Source: DASYRM01 sp036004405
Lineage (GTDB): Bacteria; Acidobacteriota; Vicinamibacteria; Vicinamibacterales; UBA2999
DNA length: 34,723 bases
NCBI GenBank assembly: GCA_036004405.1
Contig: DASYRM010000123.1
Coordinates: forward strand, 1-34,723
Direction of reading: 5' to 3'
Part shown: one piece after another, positions 1 to 8,091 of the stretch
Layout of the letters: each line of letters opens with the position of its first letter
Numbering within the stretch: position 1 is the stretch's first letter
Program-made: the position numbers and the translations under genes
Notes under the pieces: generated by a model
What the model was told of the DNA's origin: nothing
Databases searched by the model: none
What the model saw: only the letters and a program-made list of their open reading frames with translations

Positions 1-1193
1 CACGCCCACTGGAAGTTGAAGCCGCCCAGCCGTCCGTCCACATCGAGGATCTCGCCGGTGAAATACAACCCCGGCTGCCGGCGCGATTCCATGGTGGCGG
101 TATCGATCTCGTCCAGCGGGACGCCACCGGCCGTCACCTCGGCGTAGGCGTAGCCGCGGCTGTTCTCGACCTCGAGCGCCGTGTCGAGCAGGGCGTGCGC
201 GAGACGCCGCCGATCGTCGCGCGACAAGTGCGCCATCGTCGTCTCGCGATCGAGACCCACCTGCGCGAGCCAGGCGGCGGCAACCGCCTGCGGCAGCCAT
301 CCGCCGAGGACCGTGCCGACCTGCGCGCGCGGCCGCGCCGCCGCTTCGTCGATCAGCCGGCGCTCGAGCGACTCGAAGCTCTCACCGGGCAGCAGCGACA
401 GCCGCACGTCGCCCGGCAGCCCGTCGAGCATCTTCCGGTGCCAGTGGCGGGAGAGGTTCAGGACCACCGGGCCGCTGACGCCGAAATGCGTCCACAGCAG
501 CGCGCCCTCGAGCCGCACGAGTGTCCGGCCCGCGGCGCGCAGCGTCAGCGCCGCGGGGTGCGACACCCCGGCCAGCTCGACGTGCATCGACCCGCGCAGC
601 ACCAGCGGCGCCAGCGCCGGAGTGGTGGCCACGCACGAGTGGCCGAAGCCGGTGGCCAGCTGATAGCCGAACCCGTCGCTGCCGCTCTTCGGAAGCGATC
701 GACCACCCGTGGCCAGCACGACGGCTCGCGCGGCGATACGACGCCCGCCAGCGCACTCGACCGTGAACTGCTCCCTCTCGTGACGGACCGACTCGACGCG
801 CGCCGCGGTCTCGATGGTCACGCCGCGGCGCCCCGCCTCGGAGAGCAGCGCGTCGAGCACCGTGCGGGCGCGGTTCGAATCCGGAAACAGCTTGCCGTCC
901 TCCTCGTCGTGCAGCGCCACGCCAAGCTCCTCGAAGAACCGCGCGGCGCGGTCGGCCGGAAAAGCGCGCAGCACGTGCCCCACGAGGCGCGAGGGTCCGC
1001 CCCAGAAGTCCTGCTCGGTGACCACGCGGTTGGTGACGTTGCAGCGCGCGCCGCCGCTGACGAGAATCTTCGCGCCGATCTTGCGCGCCCCGTCGAGCAC
1101 CAGCACCCGCAGTCCGGACGCCGCACGCGCGGCAAAAATGGCGGTGGCGAGCCCGGCCGCACCGCCACCGACGACCACGACGTCTGCAGACAC
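1..1193 (-). CDS. BaiN/HI0933-family FAD-dependent oxidoreductase, partial (C-terminus off the left edge)
   Basis: A flavoprotein of the HI0933/YhiN/BaiN family; family members bind FAD and NAD(P), and the physiological substrate is usually unknown. Read on the minus strand from a GTG at 1191-1193, the protein opens with SADVVVVGGGAAGLA, an FAD-binding Rossmann glycine motif at residues 5-14. KIGAKILVSGGARCNVTN follows, the hallmark of this family. The visible end, GLYFTGEILDVDGRLGGFNFQ, is the conserved C-terminal FAD-contact motif. The frame is open for 397 codons, so only about 20 residues should be missing. The start is fixed by the Rossmann motif; there is no Shine-Dalgarno site. It is divergent from the small gene at 1217, with only 23 bases between the two start codons. 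Family assignment is firm; substrate unknown. Confidence 0.92.
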   Translation of the reverse strand, partial: MSADVVVVGGGAAGLATAIFAARAASGLRVLVLDGARKIGAKILVSGGARCNVTNRVVTEQDFWGGPSRLVGHVLRAFPADRAARFFEELGVALHDEEDGKLFPDSNRARTVLDALLSEAGRRGVTIETAARVESVRHEREQFTVECAGGRRIAARAVVLATGGRSLPKSGSDGFGYQLATGFGHSCVATTPALAPLVLRGSMHVELAGVSHPAALTLRAAGRTLVRLEGALLWTHFGVSGPVVLNLSRHWHRKMLDGLPGDVRLSLLPGESFESLERRLIDEAAARPRAQVGTVLGGWLPQAVAAAWLAQVGLDRETTMAHLSRDDRRRLAHALLDTALEVENSRGYAYAEVTAGGVPLDEIDTATMESRRQPGLYFTGEILDVDGRLGGFNFQWA

Positions 1194-1199
1194 TGCCGA

Positions 1200-1205
1200 A
1201 TAGTT
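1200..1205 (-). promoter_or_regulatory. Putative -10 element for the BaiN-family gene
   Basis: On the minus strand AACTAT lies 6 bases before the GTG start at 1193. It overlaps by one base the plus-strand hexamer serving the divergent gene. It is a weaker match than the other hexamers in this window. Confidence 0.4.
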
Positions 1206-1210
1206 ACACT
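1205..1210 (+). promoter_or_regulatory. Putative -10 element (leaderless) for the 72-residue gene
   Basis: TACACT ends 6 bases before the GTG at 1217, and no Shine-Dalgarno sequence fits in between. The spacing would place the transcript start at or next to the start codon. Confidence 0.6.
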
Positions 1211-1216
1211 GATCCC

Positions 1217-1435
1217 GTGGACTCTTCCGATCCAACGGTCCTGTGGCGCATGACGCGCGGCAAAAGCACGGCGCATGCGACCGTATTTCCCGGCGACGGC
1301 CGCACGACGGTCACCTGGTACATCGACGGGCAGATGGACCGCGCCGAGAACTACGACACGCTGGATCTCGCCATGGCACGAGCGGAGCATATTCACGGCA
1401 TCCTGCTGCGCGACGGCTGGAAAGACGCAGGGTGA
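1217..1435 (+). CDS. Small hypothetical protein, 72 residues
   Basis: I do not recognise this protein. It starts at GTG with MDSSDPTVLWRMTRGKSTAH and has an acidic, aromatic middle (WYIDGQMDRAENYDTLDLAM) and an amphipathic end (ARAEHIHGILLRDGW). No signal peptide or membrane segment is seen, so it is probably cytoplasmic. Support for a real gene is the -10 hexamer TACACT placed exactly 6 bases upstream, as in the neighbouring leaderless genes, and ordinary GC-rich codon use. It is divergent from the flavoprotein gene and is followed by palindromic repeats and then ispG. A start at ATG 1250 would leave a 61-residue product. Function unknown. Confidence 0.6.
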   Translation: MDSSDPTVLWRMTRGKSTAHATVFPGDGRTTVTWYIDGQMDRAENYDTLDLAMARAEHIHGILLRDGWKDAG

Positions 1436-1451
1436 CGCCCAAGGCCCAGCC

Positions 1452-1516
1452 GCCGTCGTGGGGGCCGCCTTCGGGCGACCCATACGGCCGTCGTGGGGGC
1501 CGCCTTCAGGCGGCCC
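1452..1516. repeat. REP-like palindromic repeat, two tandem copies
   Basis: A 21-base unit beginning GCCGTCGTGGGGGCCGCC occurs at 1452-1472 and again at 1487-1507, a 35-base period. The second copy carries the perfect palindrome GGGCCGCCTTCAGGCGGCCC at 1497-1516 (9-bp stem, 2-base loop). The first copy has a degraded right arm. The same 20-base palindrome recurs at 25960-25979. It sits between the small gene and ispG, 2 bases before the ispG -10 hexamer. Confidence 0.8.
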
Positions 1517-1518
1517 GT

Positions 1519-1524
1519 TACAAT
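1519..1524 (+). promoter_or_regulatory. Putative -10 element (leaderless) for ispG
   Basis: TACAAT ends 6 bases before the GTG at 1531. The -35 region is occupied by the palindromic repeat. Confidence 0.65.
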
Positions 1525-1530
1525 AGAGAC

Positions 1531-2763
1531 GTGCCAGCCATCGCCCGTCTCCACCGCACCGTGGGCGTCCGCGTCGGCCACGTCCAGGTGGGCGGGGGCG
1601 CGCCCGTCGTCGTGCAGTCGATGACGATGACCGACACGGCGGATGCGGCGGGCACCGCGCGGCAGTGCATCGAGCTGGCCGAAGCCGGCTCCGAGATGGT
1701 GCGGGTGACCGTCAACCTGCCGGAAGCCGCGCAGACGGTGGCCGAGATCAAGCAGCGAATGCTCGACGCGGGTTGCACCGCGCCGCTCATCGGCGACTTC
1801 CACTACAACGGCCACCAGCTGCTGACGCGCTACCCTGCCATGGCGGCGGCGCTCGACAAGTACCGCATCAACCCGGGCAACGTCGGCACCGGCAAGCGGC
1901 GCGACGAGCAGTTTTCAACCATCTGCAAGGTGGCGGTGAATCAGGGGAAACCGGTCCGCATCGGCGTGAACGGCGGCTCTCTCAACCAGGAGCTGGTGCT
2001 CGCCAAGATGCAGGAGAACACCGACCGCAGCCTCGGGCGGGATTCGGAAGAGATCCTGAACGAGTGCATGGTGATCTCGGCGGTCGAGTCCACCGCCCTC
2101 GCCATCGAGTCCGGCCTGCGGAAAGACCAGATCATCATCTCCTGCAAGGTCTCGCGGCCGCGCGACCTCATCGCGATCTACCGCGAGCTCGCCCGCAAGA
2201 CCGAGCAGCCGCTGCACCTGGGCCTCACCGAAGCGGGCATGGGTCAGAAGGGGCTCGTGTGGTCCGCGTCGGCGATGGGCATCCTGCTCCACGAGGGGAT
2301 CGGCGACACCATCCGCGTGTCGCTCACGCCGCGCCCCGGCGGCGATCGGCGCGACGAGGTGTATGCGGCGTGCGAGCTGCTGCAGGCCCTGGGGCTGCGC
2401 TCCTTTGCGCCGAGCGTGACCGCGTGCCCCGGCTGCGGCCGCACCACGAGCAGCACGTTCCAGGAGCTGGCCGAGCGCACCCAGGAGTACATCCGCGAGC
2501 GGCTGCCCGAGTGGAAGACGCGCTACGAGGGCGTGGAGACGCTGACCCTCGCGGTGATGGGGTGCGTCGTCAACGGCCCCGGCGAATCCAAGGCCGCCAA
2601 TATCGGCATCAGCCTGCCCGGGACGGGCGAGGCGCCAAACTGCCCGATCTTCATCGACGGGGTGCACGCCGCAACGCTCCGTGGCACATACGAGGAGCTC
2701 GCCGCCGGCTTCCGCGCCCTGATCGACGAATACGTCGCTAGCAAATACGCGCCGCGCGCGTAA
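1531..2763 (+). CDS. ispG: 4-hydroxy-3-methylbut-2-en-1-yl diphosphate synthase (IspG/GcpE)
   Basis: IspG converts 2-C-methyl-D-erythritol 2,4-cyclodiphosphate to HMBDP, the penultimate step of the MEP isoprenoid pathway, using a [4Fe-4S] cluster in the cytoplasm. The product has 410 residues. The N-terminal TIM barrel shows VVVQSMTMTDTADAAGT, IGDFHYNGHQLL and YRINPGNVGTGKRRDEQF. The cluster ligands are C299 and C302 (ACPGCGRTTS) and C345 (MGCVVNGPGE), with the conserved glutamate following in NGPGE. The frame stays open upstream of the real start. I chose GTG 1531 because the conserved IARLHRTVGVRVG motif begins there and TACAAT lies 6 bases upstream, indicating a leaderless message. It is slightly longer than the E. 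coli enzyme, as in many non-proteobacterial homologues. No other MEP genes are nearby. Confidence 0.97.
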   Translation: MPAIARLHRTVGVRVGHVQVGGGAPVVVQSMTMTDTADAAGTARQCIELAEAGSEMVRVTVNLPEAAQTVAEIKQRMLDAGCTAPLIGDFHYNGHQLLTRYPAMAAALDKYRINPGNVGTGKRRDEQFSTICKVAVNQGKPVRIGVNGGSLNQELVLAKMQENTDRSLGRDSEEILNECMVISAVESTALAIESGLRKDQIIISCKVSRPRDLIAIYRELARKTEQPLHLGLTEAGMGQKGLVWSASAMGILLHEGIGDTIRVSLTPRPGGDRRDEVYAACELLQALGLRSFAPSVTACPGCGRTTSSTFQELAERTQEYIRERLPEWKTRYEGVETLTLAVMGCVVNGPGESKAANIGISLPGTGEAPNCPIFIDGVHAATLRGTYEELAAGFRALIDEYVASKYAPRA

Positions 2764-2805
2764 AAATCTAGCCCATCCGTCGTTTTGTGGAGGGTGGAGG
2801 CGTCG

Positions 2806-4773
2806 ATGTTGCGACCCGTACGGCTGTCTGCATCCCGAATCGTTCTGGTGGCGGCCTGTCTCTTCGGGGCGTGCCCCGTGGCCACGGCGGCCGACTGGCC
2901 GGCGATCGCTCCGGCCGACGCCGCGCTCAAGGCGCCGCGGCTCGATCCGCAGGCCGACGCCGAGGCACTGCTGTGGGACGTGCGGGTGACCGACTCTGAT
3001 GAGCGGGACGAGTTCTCCACGATTCTCAAGCACCACGTGCGAATCAAGGTGTTCTCCGACCGCGGCCGCGAAGCGCACGGCACGATCGAACTGCTGTACA
3101 CGCCGAGCCGCCGGGTGCGCGAAATCGAAGGGCGCACGGTGGCGCTCGACGGCACCGTCACCGAGCTGCGGAGCCAGGACATCTTCGACCGCGAGATCAT
3201 TCGCGCCAGCGGGCTGAAGGTGCGGGTGAAGTCGTTCGCCATGCCCGCCGTGGTGCCGGGATCGATCATCGAATACCGCTGGACCGAGATCCGCGACGAC
3301 TCGGTCGCCAACTACCTCGAGCTGCCGATGCAGCGCGACATCCCGACGTACCTGGTGCGCTACCACCTCAGGCCGCTGGCCGTTCGCGACCTCGGCTACC
3401 AGATGCGCACCGAGTGGTACAACGTCGCGAAAGAGCCCGAGCGGATCAAGGAAGAGAACGGCTACACCATCTTCCAGGTGCGCGACGTGCCGGCGCTGAA
3501 GGACGAGCCGTACATGCCGCCGGAGCTGGCCGTCAAGCCCTGGATGCTGATCTTCTACGCGGACCTGGCGGAGACGGGCAAGACGCCGGAGAAGTACTGG
3601 ACCGACTTCGCCAAGGCCAACAACGGCGCCTTCAAGACCTACATCAAGGCGTCGAACGAGCTGAAGCAGGCCGCGTCGGAGCTGTCCAAGCGCACCACCG
3701 AACCGGTCACCATCGAGCGGCTCGTGGCGTTCGCGCGCGAGCGCATCAAGCGCGAGGGCGCCGGGCGCCGCAAGGACAACCGCACCGTCACCGACGCGTT
3801 CAAGCGCGGCACCGGCACCGGCGACGATCAGACGCTGCTGGTGGCGGCGCTGGCGCCGCTCGTCGGTCTCGACACACATCTCGCGCTGCTCCCGGACCGG
3901 TCCGAGTTCTTCAGCGGCCCGGCCATGCGGCAGCCGCACTTCATCTCGCACGTCGCGGTGGCGCTCGAAACGCCGCAGGGCTGGCGATTCGTCGATCCCG
4001 CCAACCAGCACGCCAAGGACGGGCAGCTGCCCTGGCAGTACGACGGCCAGTACGCGCTCATCCTCGACGACAAGACACCGCAATTCGTCAACGTGCCGCC
4101 GAGCCCGCTGCAGGACTCCAACGCGAAACGCACGGTCGCGCTCAAGCTGCTCGAATCGGGTGCGATTGAAGGCGAGGTGACGCTCTCGTATACCGGCCAC
4201 CTCGCCACGCGCTACCGCGATCGGGACGACGACTCCACGCCGGCCGAGCGCGAGCAGCGGCTGAAGGACGACTACATCAAGCGCTGGCCCGGCGCCGCGA
4301 TTTCCAACGTCCGGTTCGAACAGCTCGAGGATCCGCAGCAGCCCTACGTCATCCGCTTCGCCGTCTCGATCCCGAACTACGCGCAGAAGACCGGCTCGCG
4401 GCTTTTCGTCCAGCCGGCGGTGCTCCAGCACGGGCTTCCCGCCACGTTCACGCAGGCCACGCGCACGCATCGCGTGATCTTTCCGTTCGCGTGGCTCGAA
4501 GAGGACACCGTGACGATCGACGTGCCCGAGGGGTACGAGCTCGAGCCGGGCGATCCGATCCGGGCCACGGCACTGGCGGGCGGCGCCGCGGCGTTCACCG
4601 CCAAAGTGAGCTTCGACGCGAGCGCGCGGCGGGCGACCTTTGCGCGCGGGTTCTCGCTGGGCGGCTTCAACCGGCTGTTCTGGGAGGCCAAGGACTATCC
4701 CGCCATCAAGAACTTCTTCGACGAGGTGCAGCGCCAGGACGGCTACACGCTCTCGCTGCGGAAGCGACAGTGA
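2806..4773 (+). CDS. Exported DUF3857/transglutaminase-like protein lacking the catalytic cysteine
   Basis: A 655-residue exported protein with a signal peptide (about residues 1-26, ending near ATAADW). A DUF3857 domain covers roughly residues 60-250 (HHVRIKVFSDRGREAHGTIE, then PGSIIEYRWTEIRDD), a transglutaminase-like core lies near 320-410, and a C-terminal beta domain follows. At the usual catalytic position (YGDCKDKA in the next gene) this protein reads GTGTGDDQTLL, with no cysteine, near residue 340. The histidine (ISHVAVAL, H382) and aspartate (FVDPANQ, D397) are kept. It is therefore probably a non-catalytic homologue. Start ATG 2806 is preceded by a good GGAGG site 6 bases away, and an in-frame GTG at 2785 is less likely. 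Its TGA overlaps the GTG of the next gene by 4 bases, so the two are translationally coupled. Role unknown. Confidence 0.9.
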   Translation: MLRPVRLSASRIVLVAACLFGACPVATAADWPAIAPADAALKAPRLDPQADAEALLWDVRVTDSDERDEFSTILKHHVRIKVFSDRGREAHGTIELLYTPSRRVREIEGRTVALDGTVTELRSQDIFDREIIRASGLKVRVKSFAMPAVVPGSIIEYRWTEIRDDSVANYLELPMQRDIPTYLVRYHLRPLAVRDLGYQMRTEWYNVAKEPERIKEENGYTIFQVRDVPALKDEPYMPPELAVKPWMLIFYADLAETGKTPEKYWTDFAKANNGAFKTYIKASNELKQAASELSKRTTEPVTIERLVAFARERIKREGAGRRKDNRTVTDAFKRGTGTGDDQTLLVAALAPLVGLDTHLALLPDRSEFFSGPAMRQPHFISHVAVALETPQGWRFVDPANQHAKDGQLPWQYDGQYALILDDKTPQFVNVPPSPLQDSNAKRTVALKLLESGAIEGEVTLSYTGHLATRYRDRDDDSTPAEREQRLKDDYIKRWPGAAISNVRFEQLEDPQQPYVIRFAVSIPNYAQKTGSRLFVQPAVLQHGLPATFTQATRTHRVIFPFAWLEEDTVTIDVPEGYELEPGDPIRATALAGGAAAFTAKVSFDASARRATFARGFSLGGFNRLFWEAKDYPAIKNFFDEVQRQDGYTLSLRKRQ

Positions 4774-6728
4774 TCCACCGCCGTCGGACGCGTCGCGCAC
4801 TCACGCTGGCCGCGGGGCTGGTCATCCTGCCTGCGGCCGCGCGCGCCGCCGACGCACCGGCGTGGCTGCAGCAGGCGTCGGCGCTGCCGGCGTCGGCGCT
4901 CGAGCGCAACGCCGACGCCGTTGTACTGCAGGACGACGTCCAGGTGACCGTCAGCGACGACGGCCGCATCACGCGGCGCCGGACCTATGCCGTGCGCGTG
5001 CTCACCAAGGCCGGCGCGGGGGCCGCGGCCGTACGCGAGATCTACAGCACCAACGGCGGCGACGTCCGGACGATGCGCGGCTGGCTGCTGGTGGATGGGC
5101 GCGTGAGCGAGCTCGGTCGCGGTCAGACGGCGGATCTGTCGCTGGCCGCCAACGACATCTACAACGAGTCGCGCCTGCGTGTCCTGCGGGCCGACATCCC
5201 GCTCGCGGGCGGCGTCGTCTTCGGTGCCGAAACCGAGGTGAGCGAGCGCAGCGTGTTCACCCAGCTTCAATGGGAGCTGCAAGACGAATGGCCCGTGCTG
5301 CAGCTGCGGCGATCGCTCACGCTGCCGCCCGGCGGCGAGGTGCGCAGCGTCACGTTCAACCACGCTCCGCTCGAACCGGCGCGCACCGGTCAGACCTTCA
5401 CGTGGGTCCTGCGCGATCTCCAGCCGGTCGTGTCCGAGCCGTCTGCCCCGCCGGCCAGTGCCGTCGTCCCACGCATCGCCGTGACCTATACGTCACCGCG
5501 GGCGCCGTCGGTCTTCGAGAGCTGGGAAACGGTGTCGGGCTGGCTCGCCACTCTGGCCGACCCGCAAGCCGAACTCTCGCCGGCGCTCACCTCCAAGGCG
5601 CGCGAGCTCACCGCCGGCGCCACCACCGAGCTCGCACGCATCGCCGCGATCGGCCGCTACGTCCAGCAGGTGCAGTACATCTCGATCCAGACCGGCCTGG
5701 AGCGCGGAGGCGGCTACACCCCGCACAGGGCGGCAGATGTCCTGAGCAAAAACTACGGCGACTGCAAGGACAAGGCGAACCTGATGCGGGCCTTGCTGGC
5801 GGCCGTTGGCGTCAAGGCACACCTGGTGGCCATCTACGCCGGCGATCCGGACTACGTGCGAAGCGAGTGGCCGTCGCCGCAGCAGTTCAATCACGCGATC
5901 GCGGCGATTCTGCTGTCCGACGCAGAGTCGCTGCCGGCGTCGACCGGGCACCCGTCGCTCGGCCGCGTGCTCTACTTCGATCCCACCGACGAGCAGACGC
6001 CCGTGGGCGAGCTGCCGCTGCACCTGCAAGGCAGTCAGGGCCTCCTGATCCTGCCCCGTGCGGGTGGGCTGGTCCGAATGCCGCTCTCGGCGCCCGAGGC
6101 CAATCCAAGCCTCAGGCAGGTGGAGGCCACCGTGGATCTGCGCGGCACGCTGCGCGCCACGATTCATCAGGTGACGGCCGGCGATCCGGCCAGCTTCGAA
6201 CGGTATCTCTACCGATCGCTGACCCGCGACGAATATGCCCGAAAGCTGGAGGCCGACGTCCAGCGCCAGGTCACCGGCGCGCGCCTCACGCTCGGCCAGG
6301 TCGGCAACGACCCGTCCGGCAACCGGTTCGAGGTGATCATGAACCTCGAAGCGCCCGGCTACGCGCAGACGATCCAGAACCGTCTGCTGCTCCTCCGCCC
6401 GCCCGAGCTTCCCCGGCCAGGCCTTCCGGAGCTGACGCCCGGCGCCCGTCAGCACGCCATCCTGCTCGACCCTCGGGAAGAGCGCGATACGTTTCAGCTC
6501 ACGCTTCCCAGCGGGGTCACCGTGGACGAACTGCCAGAGGCTCGCGCGATGGAGACGCCCTTTGGACGCTTCTCCGTCACCTGGCGGGCGTCGGGCACGA
6601 CCGTCAGCCGCACGCTGACGCTCCGACTCACGCGCACCACGCTGCCAGCGTCAGCCAATGGGCAGGTGCTCGCGTTCATGGACGCGTTCCGCCAGGCCGA
6701 ACGCCAGCCCGTCGTTCTGGCGCGCTAG
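4770..6728 (+). CDS. Exported DUF3857/transglutaminase domain protein with intact triad
   Basis: A 652-residue exported protein, paralogous in architecture to the gene before it. The GTG start at 4770 lies inside the upstream stop (GTGA), followed by an Arg-rich signal peptide ending AARAADAP near residue 28. A DUF3857 domain covers about residues 45-240. The transglutaminase core carries the full triad: C332 (NYGDCKDKANLMRALL), H375 (FNHAIAAI) and D404 (YFDPTDE). A C-terminal DUF3858-like beta domain follows. Family members are probably proteases or crosslinking enzymes in the periplasm; substrates are unknown. The coupling suggests that the catalytic and non-catalytic copies act together, perhaps as a heteromer, but that is inference. 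It converges on the NDH-2 gene with 21 bases between stop codons. Confidence 0.9.
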   Translation: MIHRRRTRRALTLAAGLVILPAAARAADAPAWLQQASALPASALERNADAVVLQDDVQVTVSDDGRITRRRTYAVRVLTKAGAGAAAVREIYSTNGGDVRTMRGWLLVDGRVSELGRGQTADLSLAANDIYNESRLRVLRADIPLAGGVVFGAETEVSERSVFTQLQWELQDEWPVLQLRRSLTLPPGGEVRSVTFNHAPLEPARTGQTFTWVLRDLQPVVSEPSAPPASAVVPRIAVTYTSPRAPSVFESWETVSGWLATLADPQAELSPALTSKARELTAGATTELARIAAIGRYVQQVQYISIQTGLERGGGYTPHRAADVLSKNYGDCKDKANLMRALLAAVGVKAHLVAIYAGDPDYVRSEWPSPQQFNHAIAAILLSDAESLPASTGHPSLGRVLYFDPTDEQTPVGELPLHLQGSQGLLILPRAGGLVRMPLSAPEANPSLRQVEATVDLRGTLRATIHQVTAGDPASFERYLYRSLTRDEYARKLEADVQRQVTGARLTLGQVGNDPSGNRFEVIMNLEAPGYAQTIQNRLLLLRPPELPRPGLPELTPGARQHAILLDPREERDTFQLTLPSGVTVDELPEARAMETPFGRFSVTWRASGTTVSRTLTLRLTRTTLPASANGQVLAFMDAFRQAERQPVVLAR

Positions 6729-6749
6729 CGCCAACGGCGACCCCGAGCC

Positions 6750-8024
6750 CTACGGCGCAGGGTCCTTCCGATCGTCTCCCGTGATCAGCCTCGCCCCTCG
6801 CTGATACGTGATGTAGGCGGCGGCCCATTCGATCAGCACCACGACGCGGTTGCGGAAGCCGATCAGCTTGGCGATGTGGAGAAACAGCCAGGCCAGCCAG
6901 CCGATGAGGCCAGAGAGGCGAATCCACCCCAGATCCGCGATCGCCGACGCGCGGCCGACGATGGCCATGTTGCCCAGGTCCTTGTAGACGAAGGGCGTGG
7001 ACGCCTCGCCGCGCATGCGCCGCAGGATGGTGCGCGCCGCGTGGACGGCACCTTGCGTCGCCGGCTGCACGACGCCGGGCAGCGGAACGCCGTCGCGCGT
7101 GTGCACGAACGACGATGCGTCGCCGATCACGAACACCTCGGGGTGGCCGGCGATCGACAGGTCGGGCTCGACCAGCGCGCGACCGGCGCGATCGAGCGGC
7201 ACGCCAAGGGTCTGGATCAGCGGCGAGGCCGCCACGCCCGCCGCCCACAGCACGGTGCTGGCGGTGATGCGCTCGCGCGTGCCATGCGATTCCACGTCCA
7301 CGCCGTGCGCGTCGATGCCCACGACCTTCGTCCCTTCGCGCACCTCGACGCCCAGACGCGTCAGCGAGCGGCGGGCGGCCTCGCGGAGGTCTTCGCGAAA
7401 GGTGGACAGAATCGACGGCCCAGCCTCGACCACGACGATGCGCGCACGGGCGGTGTCGATGGCCTTGAACTCGTCGCGCAACGTCTGGCGGGTGATCTCT
7501 GCCAGCGTACCTGCAAGCTCGACCCCGGTGGGACCACCGCCGACCAGCACGAACGTGAGCAGCTCCCCGCGCCGCGCCGCGTCCTCCTCGCGCTCCGCCC
7601 GCTCGAACGCCAGCAGGATGCGCCGCCGCATCAGCAGGGCGTCGTCGAGCGTCTTGAGTCCGGGCGCGTAGATCTCCCACTCGGCATGGCCGAAGTAGGC
7701 GTGCCGGGCACCGGTGGCCACGATCAGGGAGTCGTAGTCGAGCGTGGCGCCGTCGCTGAGCAGCACGCGCCGGGCGGCCACGTCCACCGACCGCGCTTCG
7801 CCCAGAAGTACGCGCACGTTCGACGCCCGGCGCAGCACCCAACGGATGGGCGCGCCGATGTCGCCGGCCGAGAGCGTCGCCGTCGCCACCTGGTAGAGCA
7901 ACGGCTGAAACAGGTGGTAGTTGTGGCGATCGACGAGCGTCACGCGAACGTTCGCGCGCGCGAGCGCCTTGGCGGCGGCCAGGCCACCGAAGCCGCCGCC
8001 AAGAATGACGACATGCGGCGTCAT
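6750..8024 (-). CDS. ndh: Type II NADH:quinone oxidoreductase (NDH-2)
   Basis: A 424-residue single-subunit flavoprotein of the NDH-2 family, which oxidises NADH and reduces membrane quinone without pumping protons. Residues 5-14 (VVILGGGFGG) form the FAD site. LFQPLLYQVATATLSAGDI is the conserved quinone/FAD region of NDH-2. FVLVGGGPTGVELAGTLAE near residue 165 is the NADH-binding Rossmann fold, and VFVIGDASS is the second FAD motif. The C-terminal stretch LSGLIGWLAWLFLHIAKLIGF is hydrophobic and amphipathic, fitting membrane attachment. The start ATG has TAGGAT 6 bases upstream and no Shine-Dalgarno site. It is divergent from the molybdopterin enzyme gene, with 67 bases between them. A sulfide:quinone oxidoreductase is less likely because the paired catalytic cysteines are absent. 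Confidence 0.93.
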   Translation of the reverse strand: MTPHVVILGGGFGGLAAAKALARANVRVTLVDRHNYHLFQPLLYQVATATLSAGDIGAPIRWVLRRASNVRVLLGEARSVDVAARRVLLSDGATLDYDSLIVATGARHAYFGHAEWEIYAPGLKTLDDALLMRRRILLAFERAEREEDAARRGELLTFVLVGGGPTGVELAGTLAEITRQTLRDEFKAIDTARARIVVVEAGPSILSTFREDLREAARRSLTRLGVEVREGTKVVGIDAHGVDVESHGTRERITASTVLWAAGVAASPLIQTLGVPLDRAGRALVEPDLSIAGHPEVFVIGDASSFVHTRDGVPLPGVVQPATQGAVHAARTILRRMRGEASTPFVYKDLGNMAIVGRASAIADLGWIRLSGLIGWLAWLFLHIAKLIGFRNRVVVLIEWAAAYITYQRGARLITGDDRKDPAP

Positions 8025-8030
8025 GGGACG

Positions 8031-8036
8031 ATCCTA
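8031..8036 (-). promoter_or_regulatory. Putative -10 element (leaderless) for ndh
   Basis: On the minus strand TAGGAT ends 6 bases before the ATG at 8024. Confidence 0.6.
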
Positions 8037-8080
8037 CTCACTCTGCCCTCTCTGCCTTCTCAGCCCTCTCCGCCTCCAGA

Positions 8081-8086
8081 TACACT
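8081..8086 (+). promoter_or_regulatory. Putative -10 element (leaderless) for the molybdopterin oxidoreductase gene
   Basis: TACACT ends 5 bases before the ATG at 8092. It is the same hexamer as at 1205-1210. Confidence 0.6.
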
Positions 8087-8091
8087 AGGGA

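Noticed and set aside
195..1253. Long plus-strand frame opposite the BaiN-family gene
   Set aside because: It is a shadow of the flavoprotein, whose minus-strand sequence has the Rossmann and FAD motifs.
1452..1516. Direct repeats here and at 25919-25979 as a possible CRISPR array
   Set aside because: There are only two copies each, with 2-14 base gaps, no spacer-length units and no cas genes.
1915..4800. A 961-codon open frame on the minus strand opposite ispG and the first transglutaminase-like gene
   Set aside because: It mirrors two well-supported genes, is rich in Arg/His/Leu repeats typical of antisense frames in GC-rich DNA, and matches no family.
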